A stretch of 5,495 bases of DNA, from positions 1 to 5,495 of the forward strand of contig CANHGF010000192.1 in NCBI GenBank assembly GCA_947460065.1. The letters are read 5' to 3'. This document shows, one piece after another, positions 1-5,495 of the stretch. The notes beneath the pieces were generated by a model, which saw only the letters and a program-made list of their open reading frames with translations, was not told the DNA's origin and did not search any database. The translations under genes and the position numbers were made by a program. The DNA comes from Comamonadaceae bacterium (GTDB lineage: Bacteria > Pseudomonadota > Gammaproteobacteria > Burkholderiales > Burkholderiaceae_C). The number at the start of each line of letters is the position of its first letter. Position 1 is the stretch's first letter.

Positions 1-495
1 GCGCTGGCCCACGGGGAAACGCTGGTGCTCGGTGAGGGCGAGCACAGCCACACGCTCAAGGCACTGCACACCCCGGGCCATGCGGCCAACCACGTCTGCT
101 TTGTGCTGGAGGAAGACGGCCTGCTCTTCAGTGGCGACCACATCCTCAACGGCAGCACCACCGTGGTCGATCCGCCCGACGGCAATATGAACGACTACCT
201 GGATTCGCTGGACCTGCTGGCCCAGGCCTGTAGCGAGCACGCCATCGGCTTCATCGCGCCGGCCCACGGCTATGTGCTGGGCGATGCGCCCGGCGCCATT
301 GCACGCCTCAAAGCCCACCGCCTGCAACGCGAGGCCAAGGTCCTCAAGGTGATGCAGGCCCAGCCCGCCGGCAGCATGGACGACTGGGTCAAGCTGGCCT
401 ACGACGATGTCGATCCGCGCATCTGGCCGGTGGCCAAGCGTTCCCTGCTGGCCCATGTGGAGCGCATTCAGAGCCTGGGCGGCTTTAACCTCTAA
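1..495 (+). CDS. MBL-fold metallo-hydrolase, LACTB2/glyoxalase-II-like (5' partial)
   Basis: The reading frame is open from base 1 to the TAA at 493-495, giving 164 C-terminal residues; the start is outside the window. Three metal-site motifs of the metallo-beta-lactamase fold are visible in order: HTPGHAANH at about residues 23-31, SGDH at 44-47 and APAHG at 86-90. The first zinc motif (HxHxDH) would lie upstream. After the fold comes a helical, charged region of about 65 residues (RLKAHRLQREAKVL onward), which fits the winged-helix tail found in LACTB2-like hydrolases. Family members hydrolyse thioesters, phosphodiesters in RNA, or other esters; the substrate here cannot be told from sequence. 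The protein is probably cytosolic, but the N-terminus is not seen. It converges on the secretion operon with a 52-base gap and is probably functionally unrelated to it. Motif order and spacing make the fold assignment firm; the subfamily is less sure. Confidence 0.9.
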   Translation, partial: ALAHGETLVLGEGEHSHTLKALHTPGHAANHVCFVLEEDGLLFSGDHILNGSTTVVDPPDGNMNDYLDSLDLLAQACSEHAIGFIAPAHGYVLGDAPGAIARLKAHRLQREAKVLKVMQAQPAGSMDDWVKLAYDDVDPRIWPVAKRSLLAHVERIQSLGGFNL

Positions 496-508
496 GGGCT
501 CTAGGGCT

Positions 509-536
509 TCAGAGGCCTCTGAGGTCAGCGCCTGAC
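509..536. terminator. Possible bidirectional terminator: two small inverted repeats between convergent genes
   Basis: A perfect 14-base palindrome, TCAGAGGCCTCTGA, occupies 509-522 and could fold as a 5-bp stem with a GGCC loop. Directly after it, GTCAG-CGC-CTGAC at 524-536 forms a second 5-bp stem with a 3-base loop. Both lie in the short gap between two converging stop codons, the usual place for a shared terminator. No U-run follows on either strand and the stems are short, so a classical intrinsic terminator is not clearly shown. The palindrome could also be chance or a protein-binding site. Confidence 0.3.
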
Positions 537-547
537 TGGCGAGTACT

Positions 548-2662
548 TCATAAGCCGGTTTCGCGAATCAAAGCCGAGGCCAGCGTGGTGAACACCGAGG
601 CCAGCAGCGGCTCGGGCGTGGCCGACACATATATGCGGCCGCGCCAGCGAAAGCGCGTCAGCTCCGAAAAATCAAGGCGCTCGCGCGGCACCAATTCAAC
701 CCGGTAGTAAGAGCCCTCGGGAAAGAGCTGCCCTTTTTGCTCGCGCACGATCACACTGCCGCCAAAATTGACCGCCAGCTCCGGCTCGGCCAATACCCGC
801 ACCCGGTCGGAGTGAATCACATCGACCACCAGCTCCAGCGTGGGCCCCACGCCGCTGTCGGGAATGAAGCGGGCGCTGCGCCCGCTCTGCAGGCGCGCCA
901 CTTCGTTTTCGCTCAGGTAGGCAATCACCCGCACGCCCGCCGAGCTCGTCCAATGCCCGAGCTTTTCGCCGCTGTGCAGCCATTGCCCGGGCCGCAAGTC
1001 CGGGTCGAGCACCTGCAGCCGGCCGTCGAAAGGCGCGCTCACCCGGTAGTTTTTCAGGTCCGAGCCGATCAGTTGGCCTTGCGCACGGGTCACTGCGGTC
1101 TGCGCGCTCAGCGACTCCCACTGTCCGCGCATGTCCGGGCTCATGGTGGCCACGCCCGACTGCCAGCGGGCCGACTCCTGCTGGGCCTGGTTGACCTGGC
1201 GCTGCGAGTTGAGCTCAGGCGCGTCAAAGACAAAAATCGCCTCGTCCTGGCGCCCGGGCTTGTCGTCCGGCATGGCCGCCATCAGCATCGCGCCCCGGGG
1301 GGCATAGACGGTATGCATCTGCTCGGGCATCACCACCGCCGAGGCCTGCACGCGGCCCGGCACCGGCACCACGGCCAGCAAGGCGAGCAATCCCAAAGCC
1401 ATGCCCCACAGGGCGATTCGTCGTATCGCAGTCACATCCACCCACCGCTTTCGCCATACCGCCAGTTCACTGGCCAAGGGCTTGGCCACAAACCAGACGA
1501 TTTCTACCAAGAACAAAAACAGGCCCACCAGCTTGATGAAGAACTGATAAACCAACAAGGCAATGCCCAAAAAAAGGATCAGTCGATACACCCAGGTGGC
1601 CCAGGCAAAGACGATCAATAAAAGCTGCTGCCGGGGCGCAAAGGTCTCGGGCACAGGATCATCGAGGCCCAGCAGCAGCCTGCGCAAATGCCAGCGGGCC
1701 AAGGCAAACGAACGGGCGTGCAGATTGGGAAAGCGCAGCGCATCCATGAGCATGAAGTACCCATCAAAGCGCATGAAGGGGCTGACGTTGATCAGCACCG
1801 TCGACACCCAGGTGGTCGTGGCCAGCAAAAACAGCATGTTGCGCAGCAGGCCGTCGGAGACCAGGACCCATAAAAATGTGGCCCACAGCGCGATGCCCAG
1901 CTCGGTGATCACCCCGGCACTGGAGACCGCCAGCCGCCGCTTGTTGCTCTTGAGCCGCCACACGTCGTTGGTGTCGGTGTAGAGCACCGGCCAGAGCACC
2001 ATAAGGGCCAGGCCCATGGTCGGCACCTGGCAGCCAAAACGCTTGGCGGTGTAGGCATGACCGAACTCGTGCAGGACCTTGACCACGGCCAGCGTCAGCA
2101 GGTAAGCCAGCATGCCCTGCCAGCTGAAATAGTCCACCAGCGTGTGGGTAAACAGGTCCCACTGCCGGCCCACGCCAACCAGGCCCAGCAAGCCGGCGCC
2201 CAGGGTGGCCCAGGCAAAGCCCGCGGTAAACAGCCCGGCCATCCAGGCGCTGGTGCGGTTCAAGAACCCGTTGGGTTTGAGCAGCGGAATGCGAAAGAAC
2301 AGGTAGTTGTGCAGCAGCCAGGCCCACACAGAGCCCGCCATCTGCTTGCGCTCGCGTGCCCACTGCGCCGCCGAGCCGCTGCCGGGCTCCAACAGGCGGT
2401 GGTGCCGCAGAAAGTCCAGCAAAAACTCCAGATCGGCCTGACTGGCAAGCACCCGTCCGCGCTCCTGCACACGCTCGAGCAACTGCGCGGGCGCCAAGCG
2501 GCCCCAGCAGGTGAGCAACTCGCAGCTGACCCAGTCGAACTGAAAGTATTGGTTGCGCACCGGGTCATGGATCAGCCAGGTCGGGCTGCCTGCCGCACCC
2601 GTCGGACCTTCGATCAGCTCGAGCTCCTGCCGAAGCGCTGGCAATACGGCCGCGGAATTCAT
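548..2662 (-). CDS. M50 site-2-protease-like membrane protein fused to HlyD-like adaptor, with N-terminal PqqD-like domain
   Basis: The product is a 704-residue inner-membrane protein resembling those annotated as 'putative peptide zinc metalloprotease'. Residues about 14-93 look like a PqqD-like winged-helix domain (WLIHDPVRNQYFQFD, then helices ending DFLRHHRLLEP). The core has about six to eight hydrophobic segments (near 137-164, 183-203, 245-272, 276-296, 345-393 and 416-434). It carries the zinc-protease motif HEFGH at 198-202 and the partner motif SPFMRFDGYF at 294-303, with Asp300 the expected third zinc ligand. All catalytic residues seem intact. Residues about 435-690 are HlyD/membrane-fusion-like: a degenerate first lipoyl half (VFDAPEL), a short helical hairpin, a second lipoyl half (VSAPFDGRLQV) and beta-barrel strands, probably periplasmic. 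The ATG at 2660-2662 is chosen because it overlaps the upstream stop as TGATG; a 17-codon-longer frame would begin with TTG at 2713 inside the previous gene. It is the last gene of the operon. Cleavage of the giant Ig-like protein or another peptide is inferred, not shown. Confidence 0.9.
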   Translation of the reverse strand: MNSAAVLPALRQELELIEGPTGAAGSPTWLIHDPVRNQYFQFDWVSCELLTCWGRLAPAQLLERVQERGRVLASQADLEFLLDFLRHHRLLEPGSGSAAQWARERKQMAGSVWAWLLHNYLFFRIPLLKPNGFLNRTSAWMAGLFTAGFAWATLGAGLLGLVGVGRQWDLFTHTLVDYFSWQGMLAYLLTLAVVKVLHEFGHAYTAKRFGCQVPTMGLALMVLWPVLYTDTNDVWRLKSNKRRLAVSSAGVITELGIALWATFLWVLVSDGLLRNMLFLLATTTWVSTVLINVSPFMRFDGYFMLMDALRFPNLHARSFALARWHLRRLLLGLDDPVPETFAPRQQLLLIVFAWATWVYRLILFLGIALLVYQFFIKLVGLFLFLVEIVWFVAKPLASELAVWRKRWVDVTAIRRIALWGMALGLLALLAVVPVPGRVQASAVVMPEQMHTVYAPRGAMLMAAMPDDKPGRQDEAIFVFDAPELNSQRQVNQAQQESARWQSGVATMSPDMRGQWESLSAQTAVTRAQGQLIGSDLKNYRVSAPFDGRLQVLDPDLRPGQWLHSGEKLGHWTSSAGVRVIAYLSENEVARLQSGRSARFIPDSGVGPTLELVVDVIHSDRVRVLAEPELAVNFGGSVIVREQKGQLFPEGSYYRVELVPRERLDFSELTRFRWRGRIYVSATPEPLLASVFTTLASALIRETGL

Positions 2663-2664
2663 CA
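2660..2664 (-). promoter_or_regulatory. TGATG stop/start overlap coupling the HlyD and M50-HlyD genes
   Basis: Read on the minus strand, the TGA of the HlyD gene (2664-2662) shares one base with the ATG of the M50-HlyD gene (2662-2660). No strong Shine-Dalgarno sequence stands just upstream; the nearby sequence reads TCTCTTGGTGTG. This favours re-initiation by ribosomes finishing the HlyD gene, giving linked amounts of the two proteins. It also decides the start codon of the M50-HlyD gene. Confidence 0.7.
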
Positions 2665-4017
2665 CACCAAGAGATAGCCCCGCAGGACCGACAGCGGCTT
2701 GCGGAACAGCCAATAGGCCAGGGACACCGTGCCCGCCGACAGCCTGGCCGTCCCCTTGGCGCCGACGGAAAACGCCGAGCGGGCCGTCAACTCAGCGCGC
2801 ACCCGGTAGGCATAGCTGCCGTCAGGCCGCGGCTGGGCCTCGTGGCCGACCCAGCGCACCTTGGCCTGCAGCGCGTGCAAGGGATTGGCGCTCATGAAGA
2901 GCTTGACCTCATCGCCGGGCTGCATAGGCACCGCATCGGCCAGGTTCACCCAAACCTCCAGCTCCACATCGCTGGGGTCGGCCATGCGCACCACCCGCTC
3001 ACCCGTCTGCACCGGCTTGCCTATCCATTCAGAGACGTCGTCAAACAAGACCATGCCCGCCTGCGGCGCAGACACCGTGGTTCGTCCCACCTGGGTGCTG
3101 AGGAATTTGAGCTCGGCCTGCTTTTCCTGGATCTTGCCCACCAAAGCGGCAATCTGAAATTTGGCACGCGCATCGCTCAAAGCCGATTGGGCCGCCTGCC
3201 GGTATTCGGCCTGTGCGGTGGCCAGATTTTGCTGCGCCACCTGCAAGCGGCTACGCACCACATCGTTGTCATAGCTAAACAGCGGCTGCCCAGCCTTGAC
3301 GAGCTGATTGGGCGAGACATGAAACTCATTGATCACGCCATCGAGCGGGGCCCTGACCACCACCGGCTGGCGCGGCACCAGTTCGCCCTGGCCGACCACC
3401 GTCAGCGGCACCGGCACATAAGCCAGGCCCGCCAGCACCAGGGCCAACCACAGCCAGCCCGAACGCAGCCATCTCTTGCCCGCGCGCCGGGGCTGAGCAA
3501 CCCAGTTGCGCAGAAAGCCGCCCAGGCTGACGCCTTGTTGCAAAGTCTTGCGCTCGGCGGCCAGAACCCAGATGTCCAGCCACTCGAGCCACAAGGGCAG
3601 GCGCTGCGGATCCAGGTGGTCCTCGGCCAGCAACAAACCAGCCGGCCCCGCGCCCCAGGACAGCGGCAGCCACCAGGCTTGCGCGGGCATCCAGCGGTCC
3701 CAGCCTTCTTGCAAGGGGGGCGGCACATCGGCACGGTCTAGCGTGCGCCCCGCCAACTCAGGCTGGCTGGCCAAGTGCTCAGACAGTTCGACGGCCCACT
3801 GCATGAAGGGGCTGTAGCGCTCGGGCATCAGCACGCCTGAAACATGGCTGATACCCTGGCTGGCCCGCCAGCACCAGGCCTGCCGGTAGGGCATCACCGC
3901 CTTGCCGCCGTTGACCAACAAAAACAGCAACTCGTCCAGGCTCTGCGCCTGCCGGGCCTGCTGCCCCAGGCCTATCAGTGTGAGCAGGGGGTCGGCCTCA
4001 GGGGCGGCCTGGCTCAT
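2662..4017 (-). CDS. HlyD-family periplasmic adaptor (membrane-fusion) protein with N-terminal GAF-like region
   Basis: This 451-residue protein is anchored in the inner membrane. Residues about 10-155 precede the membrane segment, should be cytoplasmic, and look GAF-like (LDELLFLLVNGGKAVMPYRQ; later WWLPLSWGAGPAGLLLAEDH). One transmembrane segment lies near 186-203 (LWLALVLAGLAYVPVPL). The periplasmic part follows the HlyD order: first lipoyl half about 215-250 (VVVRAPLDGVINEFHV, QLVKAGQPLFSYD), alpha-helical hairpin about 251-310 rich in Ala/Gln, second lipoyl half about 311-345 (TVSAPQAGMVLF, GKPVQTGERVVRM) and beta-barrel about 348-430. A short hydrophobic/basic C-terminal end (YWLFRKPLSVLRGYLLV) follows. 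Such adaptors bridge an inner-membrane exporter to an outer-membrane TolC-like channel. The ATG overlaps the stop of the giant Ig-like gene upstream by four bases, and its own stop overlaps the next start, so it lies in the middle of the operon. The HlyD assignment is firm; the GAF assignment is by pattern only. Confidence 0.92.
   Translation of the reverse strand: MSQAAPEADPLLTLIGLGQQARQAQSLDELLFLLVNGGKAVMPYRQAWCWRASQGISHVSGVLMPERYSPFMQWAVELSEHLASQPELAGRTLDRADVPPPLQEGWDRWMPAQAWWLPLSWGAGPAGLLLAEDHLDPQRLPLWLEWLDIWVLAAERKTLQQGVSLGGFLRNWVAQPRRAGKRWLRSGWLWLALVLAGLAYVPVPLTVVGQGELVPRQPVVVRAPLDGVINEFHVSPNQLVKAGQPLFSYDNDVVRSRLQVAQQNLATAQAEYRQAAQSALSDARAKFQIAALVGKIQEKQAELKFLSTQVGRTTVSAPQAGMVLFDDVSEWIGKPVQTGERVVRMADPSDVELEVWVNLADAVPMQPGDEVKLFMSANPLHALQAKVRWVGHEAQPRPDGSYAYRVRAELTARSAFSVGAKGTARLSAGTVSLAYWLFRKPLSVLRGYLLV
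4014..4017 (-). promoter_or_regulatory. ATGA start/stop overlap coupling the Ig-like protein and HlyD genes
   Basis: On the minus strand the HlyD start ATG (4017-4015) and the TGA stop of the Ig-like gene (4016-4014) share two bases within ATGA. Only a weak purine stretch (GGTGAAA, about 10-17 bases upstream) could act as ribosome binding site. The arrangement points to translational coupling, tying adaptor synthesis to completion of the long substrate message. Confidence 0.7.
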
Positions 4018-5495
4018 GCGTTGCGGGTTTCACCGCGCTGCGCGGCAAAGGCGCGGCTCAGCGCCGCCAGCTCGGCCAGCCGACCCGCCGATGGGTGGCT
4101 GCGCTGCATCTGCTCGGACAGGCTCAGGCGCTCCGGGGCGGCTGCTGGCTCGAGGAGCTGAGACCGGTTCGAGTCGCGGCTGTTGACCTGAATCTCCAGT
4201 TGCGTCCTGACCATTCTTCCCTCGGCGTCCCGGGCGATGACTTCGATGGTCAGCCGTTGGCTAACACCTGCGGGCGGTCGACCCGAGAAAACACCCATGG
4301 TAGGGTCGAAGCTCAGCCAGTTGGGCAAGGGCCGGCCATCGCTCAAGCGGGCTTCCACAGTGAGCTGCGCATTGAAATCGGAATGCATGAAGGTGGACGC
4401 AGGCAGGAAGATGCTCAGAGCCTGTCCGGCAGCGGCCGTGAAGTCACCCAGGTCCGGCAATGCTTGCAAGCCGGGTGTGCTGGTAGCACCAAGACCGGTA
4501 GACATGAACCTTGGGATGTCCGTCCTGACCGGTGCCACGCCCGCGCCGTCAAACAAGGGCGCACTCACCGACTGCCCCAGCGTCCCCCAAGAGCCAGATG
4601 TGCCTGGCACCAGCGGGCCGAGGACGCTGTTGTTCTGGATGAATGTGAGCGCCGGAGGTATCACCGGCGTGAACACCGGCGGGGCCTCGGGCGCGGCGGT
4701 CTGGACCTGCACCGCTGGGGGCAGCGCGACAGGCACTGGCACGGCAGTGCGCACCGCAAACGCGCCGGACTGCGCCGAGCCGACCATGGCATTGCCTTGC
4801 AGGTCCGCCACGGTAGCCGCTTGCAGTTCAATCACCAGCGCCGATGCCATCACGTTGTTGTCGGGCGTGTAGTCGGCCTGCCAGGTGCGGCCGCCATCTT
4901 GGCTTTGCAGCGCGCTCAGGCGGCCTTGGGGTGCGTTCAGCTGGCCCAGGCTCAGGCCGGTCACGGCTTCGCTGAAGCTCAGCGTCACGCGCATGCGGTC
5001 GTTCAGGCGCAACTCGGTCTGATCCAGCACGATCTGGACCGTGGGTCGCTGCGTGTCTATGGCGTAGTTGTTCGTATCGGTCGCGCCGGCCCCGGTGTTG
5101 CCCGCTGCGTCAGCCACGCCGGCATTGTTCAGGGTGATCACGTTGGTGGCATCGGTGATGGCGGCCGTCGGCGTGAAGATCGCCGTCCAAGTGGTGCCGC
5201 CGTCGCTGCTGCTGACCGCGCTAAGGGTGCCATTGGCCACCGTCAGGTCGGCATTGCTAAAACCAGTCACAGCCTCGCTGAAGGTGATGGTCACGAGCGA
5301 GGTTTCACCGATGCTCAGCGCGCTGTCGGCCACCACCAAGGGCGCCGTCGGCCTTGCCGTGTCGATCGCGTAGGCGTTGGAATTCGTGCTGCCAGTGCCG
5401 GTGTTGCCCGCGGCATCCACCACGCCGGTGTTATCCAGCGTGAGCAGATTGCTCGCAGCGGTCAAGCCCGCCGTGGGGGTGAAGGTGGCCGTCCA
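4014..5495 (-). CDS. Large Ig-like repeat surface/secreted protein, C-terminal part (5' partial)
   Basis: The frame is open from the right edge (5495, reading WTATFTPTAG) to the TGA at 4014-4016, giving 493 residues with no start in the window. In order: the end of one bacterial Ig-like domain (residues 1-46), a complete one (47-148) and a divergent one (149-250). All are in register at exactly 102 residues and carry the signatures TFSEAVTG, DGGTTW, FTPTA, DAAGNTG and AIDTxRPT, typical of Big_12-type domains. Next is a Pro/Val-rich linker (about 251-275), then a Gly/Ser-rich stretch to about 345. A cadherin-like/putative Ig (He_PIG-type) domain follows at about 346-438, with LPNWLSFDPTMGVFSGRPP. 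The last 55 residues form a charged, Ala/Leu-rich tail (SRDSNRSQLLEP ... RLAELAALSRAFAAQRGE). Proteins of this build are often thousands of residues long and act in adhesion or biofilm; that role is inferred. No RTX repeats, LPxTG or autotransporter barrel are visible. Coupling to two HlyD-type genes suggests it is their export substrate. Confidence 0.85.
   Translation of the reverse strand, partial: WTATFTPTAGLTAASNLLTLDNTGVVDAAGNTGTGSTNSNAYAIDTARPTAPLVVADSALSIGETSLVTITFSEAVTGFSNADLTVANGTLSAVSSSDGGTTWTAIFTPTAAITDATNVITLNNAGVADAAGNTGAGATDTNNYAIDTQRPTVQIVLDQTELRLNDRMRVTLSFSEAVTGLSLGQLNAPQGRLSALQSQDGGRTWQADYTPDNNVMASALVIELQAATVADLQGNAMVGSAQSGAFAVRTAVPVPVALPPAVQVQTAAPEAPPVFTPVIPPALTFIQNNSVLGPLVPGTSGSWGTLGQSVSAPLFDGAGVAPVRTDIPRFMSTGLGATSTPGLQALPDLGDFTAAAGQALSIFLPASTFMHSDFNAQLTVEARLSDGRPLPNWLSFDPTMGVFSGRPPAGVSQRLTIEVIARDAEGRMVRTQLEIQVNSRDSNRSQLLEPAAAPERLSLSEQMQRSHPSAGRLAELAALSRAFAAQRGETRNA
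4182..4460 (-). other. Cadherin-like/putative Ig (He_PIG/CADG-type) domain within the large protein
   Basis: About 93 residues starting DFTAAAGQALSIFLP and ending RTQLEIQVN, with the hallmark LPNWLSFDPTMGVFSGRPP in the middle (a WLSFD...G.FSG.P pattern). This pattern defines putative Ig/dystroglycan-type cadherin domains. It is unrelated in sequence to the three upstream repeats and is the last folded domain before the C-terminal tail. Confidence 0.75.
4746..5051 (-). repeat. Tandem Ig-like repeat unit, divergent last copy (306 bp, 102 aa)
   Basis: The length and register match the preceding unit exactly, and RPT, SFSEAVTG, LSAL, DGGRTW and VADLQGN are kept. Only about 16 of the last 46 residues match the preceding copy. 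The closing AIDT is replaced by AVRT, leading into a Pro/Val-rich linker. It looks like the capping domain of the repeat array. Confidence 0.85.
5052..5357 (-). repeat. Tandem Ig-like repeat unit, complete copy (306 bp, 102 aa)
   Basis: This is the only well-conserved complete unit in the window, running from ARPTAPLVV to NNYAIDT. It holds VTITFSEAVTGF, then DGGTTWTAIFTPTA, then NNAGVADAAGNTG, the usual strand pattern of Big_12-type bacterial Ig-like domains. The 306-base spacing is also seen at DNA level: GTGTTGCCCG begins at 5401 on the plus strand and recurs, with identical bases, at 5095. Confidence 0.9.
5358..5495 (-). repeat. Tandem Ig-like repeat unit, upstream copy (partial)
   Basis: This encodes the last 46 residues of a 102-residue Ig-like unit, ending in AYAIDT. 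By my alignment 31 of these 46 residues match the same part of the next unit, without gaps. Conserved words are FTPTA, DAAGNTG and AIDT. Further copies probably continue beyond the right edge. Confidence 0.85.

Noticed and set aside
737..1621. Long plus-strand open frame (294 aa) opposite the M50-HlyD gene
   Set aside because: Its translation is rich in His, Arg, Gln and Pro with no recognisable domain, as expected of the antisense of a high-GC gene. The minus-strand frame has clear motifs throughout.
1764..2363. Minus-strand open frame in another phase within the M50-HlyD gene
   Set aside because: It is Gly/Ala/Arg-rich shadow sequence of the real frame. The in-frame HEFGH and FDGYF motifs belong to the longer gene.
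2663..2713. Upstream TTG start adding 17 residues to the M50-HlyD protein
   Set aside because: TTG is a rare start and lies 50 bases inside the HlyD gene. The ATG at 2662 forms a classic TGATG overlap with the upstream stop.
2842..3741. Long plus-strand open frame (299 aa) opposite the HlyD gene
   Set aside because: It is His/Gln/Arg-rich low-complexity sequence without motifs. The opposite strand encodes a convincing HlyD adaptor over the same bases.
2662..4017. Drug-efflux RND adaptor (AcrA/MexA-like)
   Set aside because: No lipoprotein signal and no RND pump gene are present. The GAF-like N-terminus, internal membrane anchor and coupling to a giant Ig-like gene fit an HlyD-type export adaptor better.
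4237..4872. Plus-strand open frame (211 aa) opposite the Ig-like gene
   Set aside because: No domain is recognisable, and the opposite frame continues the Ig-like protein with known domain patterns.
4014..5495. RTX-type adhesin (LapA/BapA-like) with type I C-terminal signal
   Set aside because: No GGxGxD nonapeptide repeats and no RTX-like end occur in the 493 C-terminal residues seen here, although the Ig-like repeat build is similar.

Overview
The window looks like a high-GC proteobacterial chromosome. Gene style and protein families suggest Betaproteobacteria, perhaps Burkholderiales/Comamonadaceae-like. That placement is an inference from composition and protein character, with no marker gene to confirm it. 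Almost all of the window is coding. There are no tRNA or rRNA genes, insertion sequences or CRISPR arrays that I can see.

Left edge, plus strand (1-495): the C-terminal part of a metallo-beta-lactamase-fold hydrolase of the LACTB2/glyoxalase-II-like type, with its start outside the window. A 52-base convergent gap follows (496-547), holding two small inverted repeats that may end transcription from one or both sides.

The rest (548-5495) is a tightly packed three-gene operon on the minus strand, read from right to left. First is the C-terminal 493 residues of what is probably a very large Ig-like repeat surface or secreted protein, whose start lies beyond the right edge. It has tandem 102-residue bacterial Ig-like domains, a Pro-rich linker, a cadherin-like/putative Ig domain and a charged C-terminal tail. 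Second is a 451-residue HlyD-type membrane-fusion/adaptor protein with an N-terminal GAF-like region. Third is a 704-residue polytopic protein that joins a PqqD-like N-terminal domain, an M50 site-2-protease-like membrane core (HEFGH and FDGYF motifs) and a C-terminal HlyD-like periplasmic part.

The stops and starts overlap as ATGA (4014-4017) and TGATG (2660-2664), so the three products are probably made together by coupled translation. The simplest reading is a dedicated export/processing set: a giant adhesin-like substrate with two unusual adaptor proteins, one fused to an intramembrane protease. No ABC ATPase, TolC-type outer-membrane channel or RTX/type I signal is visible. How the substrate crosses the envelope, and what the protease acts on, are the open and most interesting questions.
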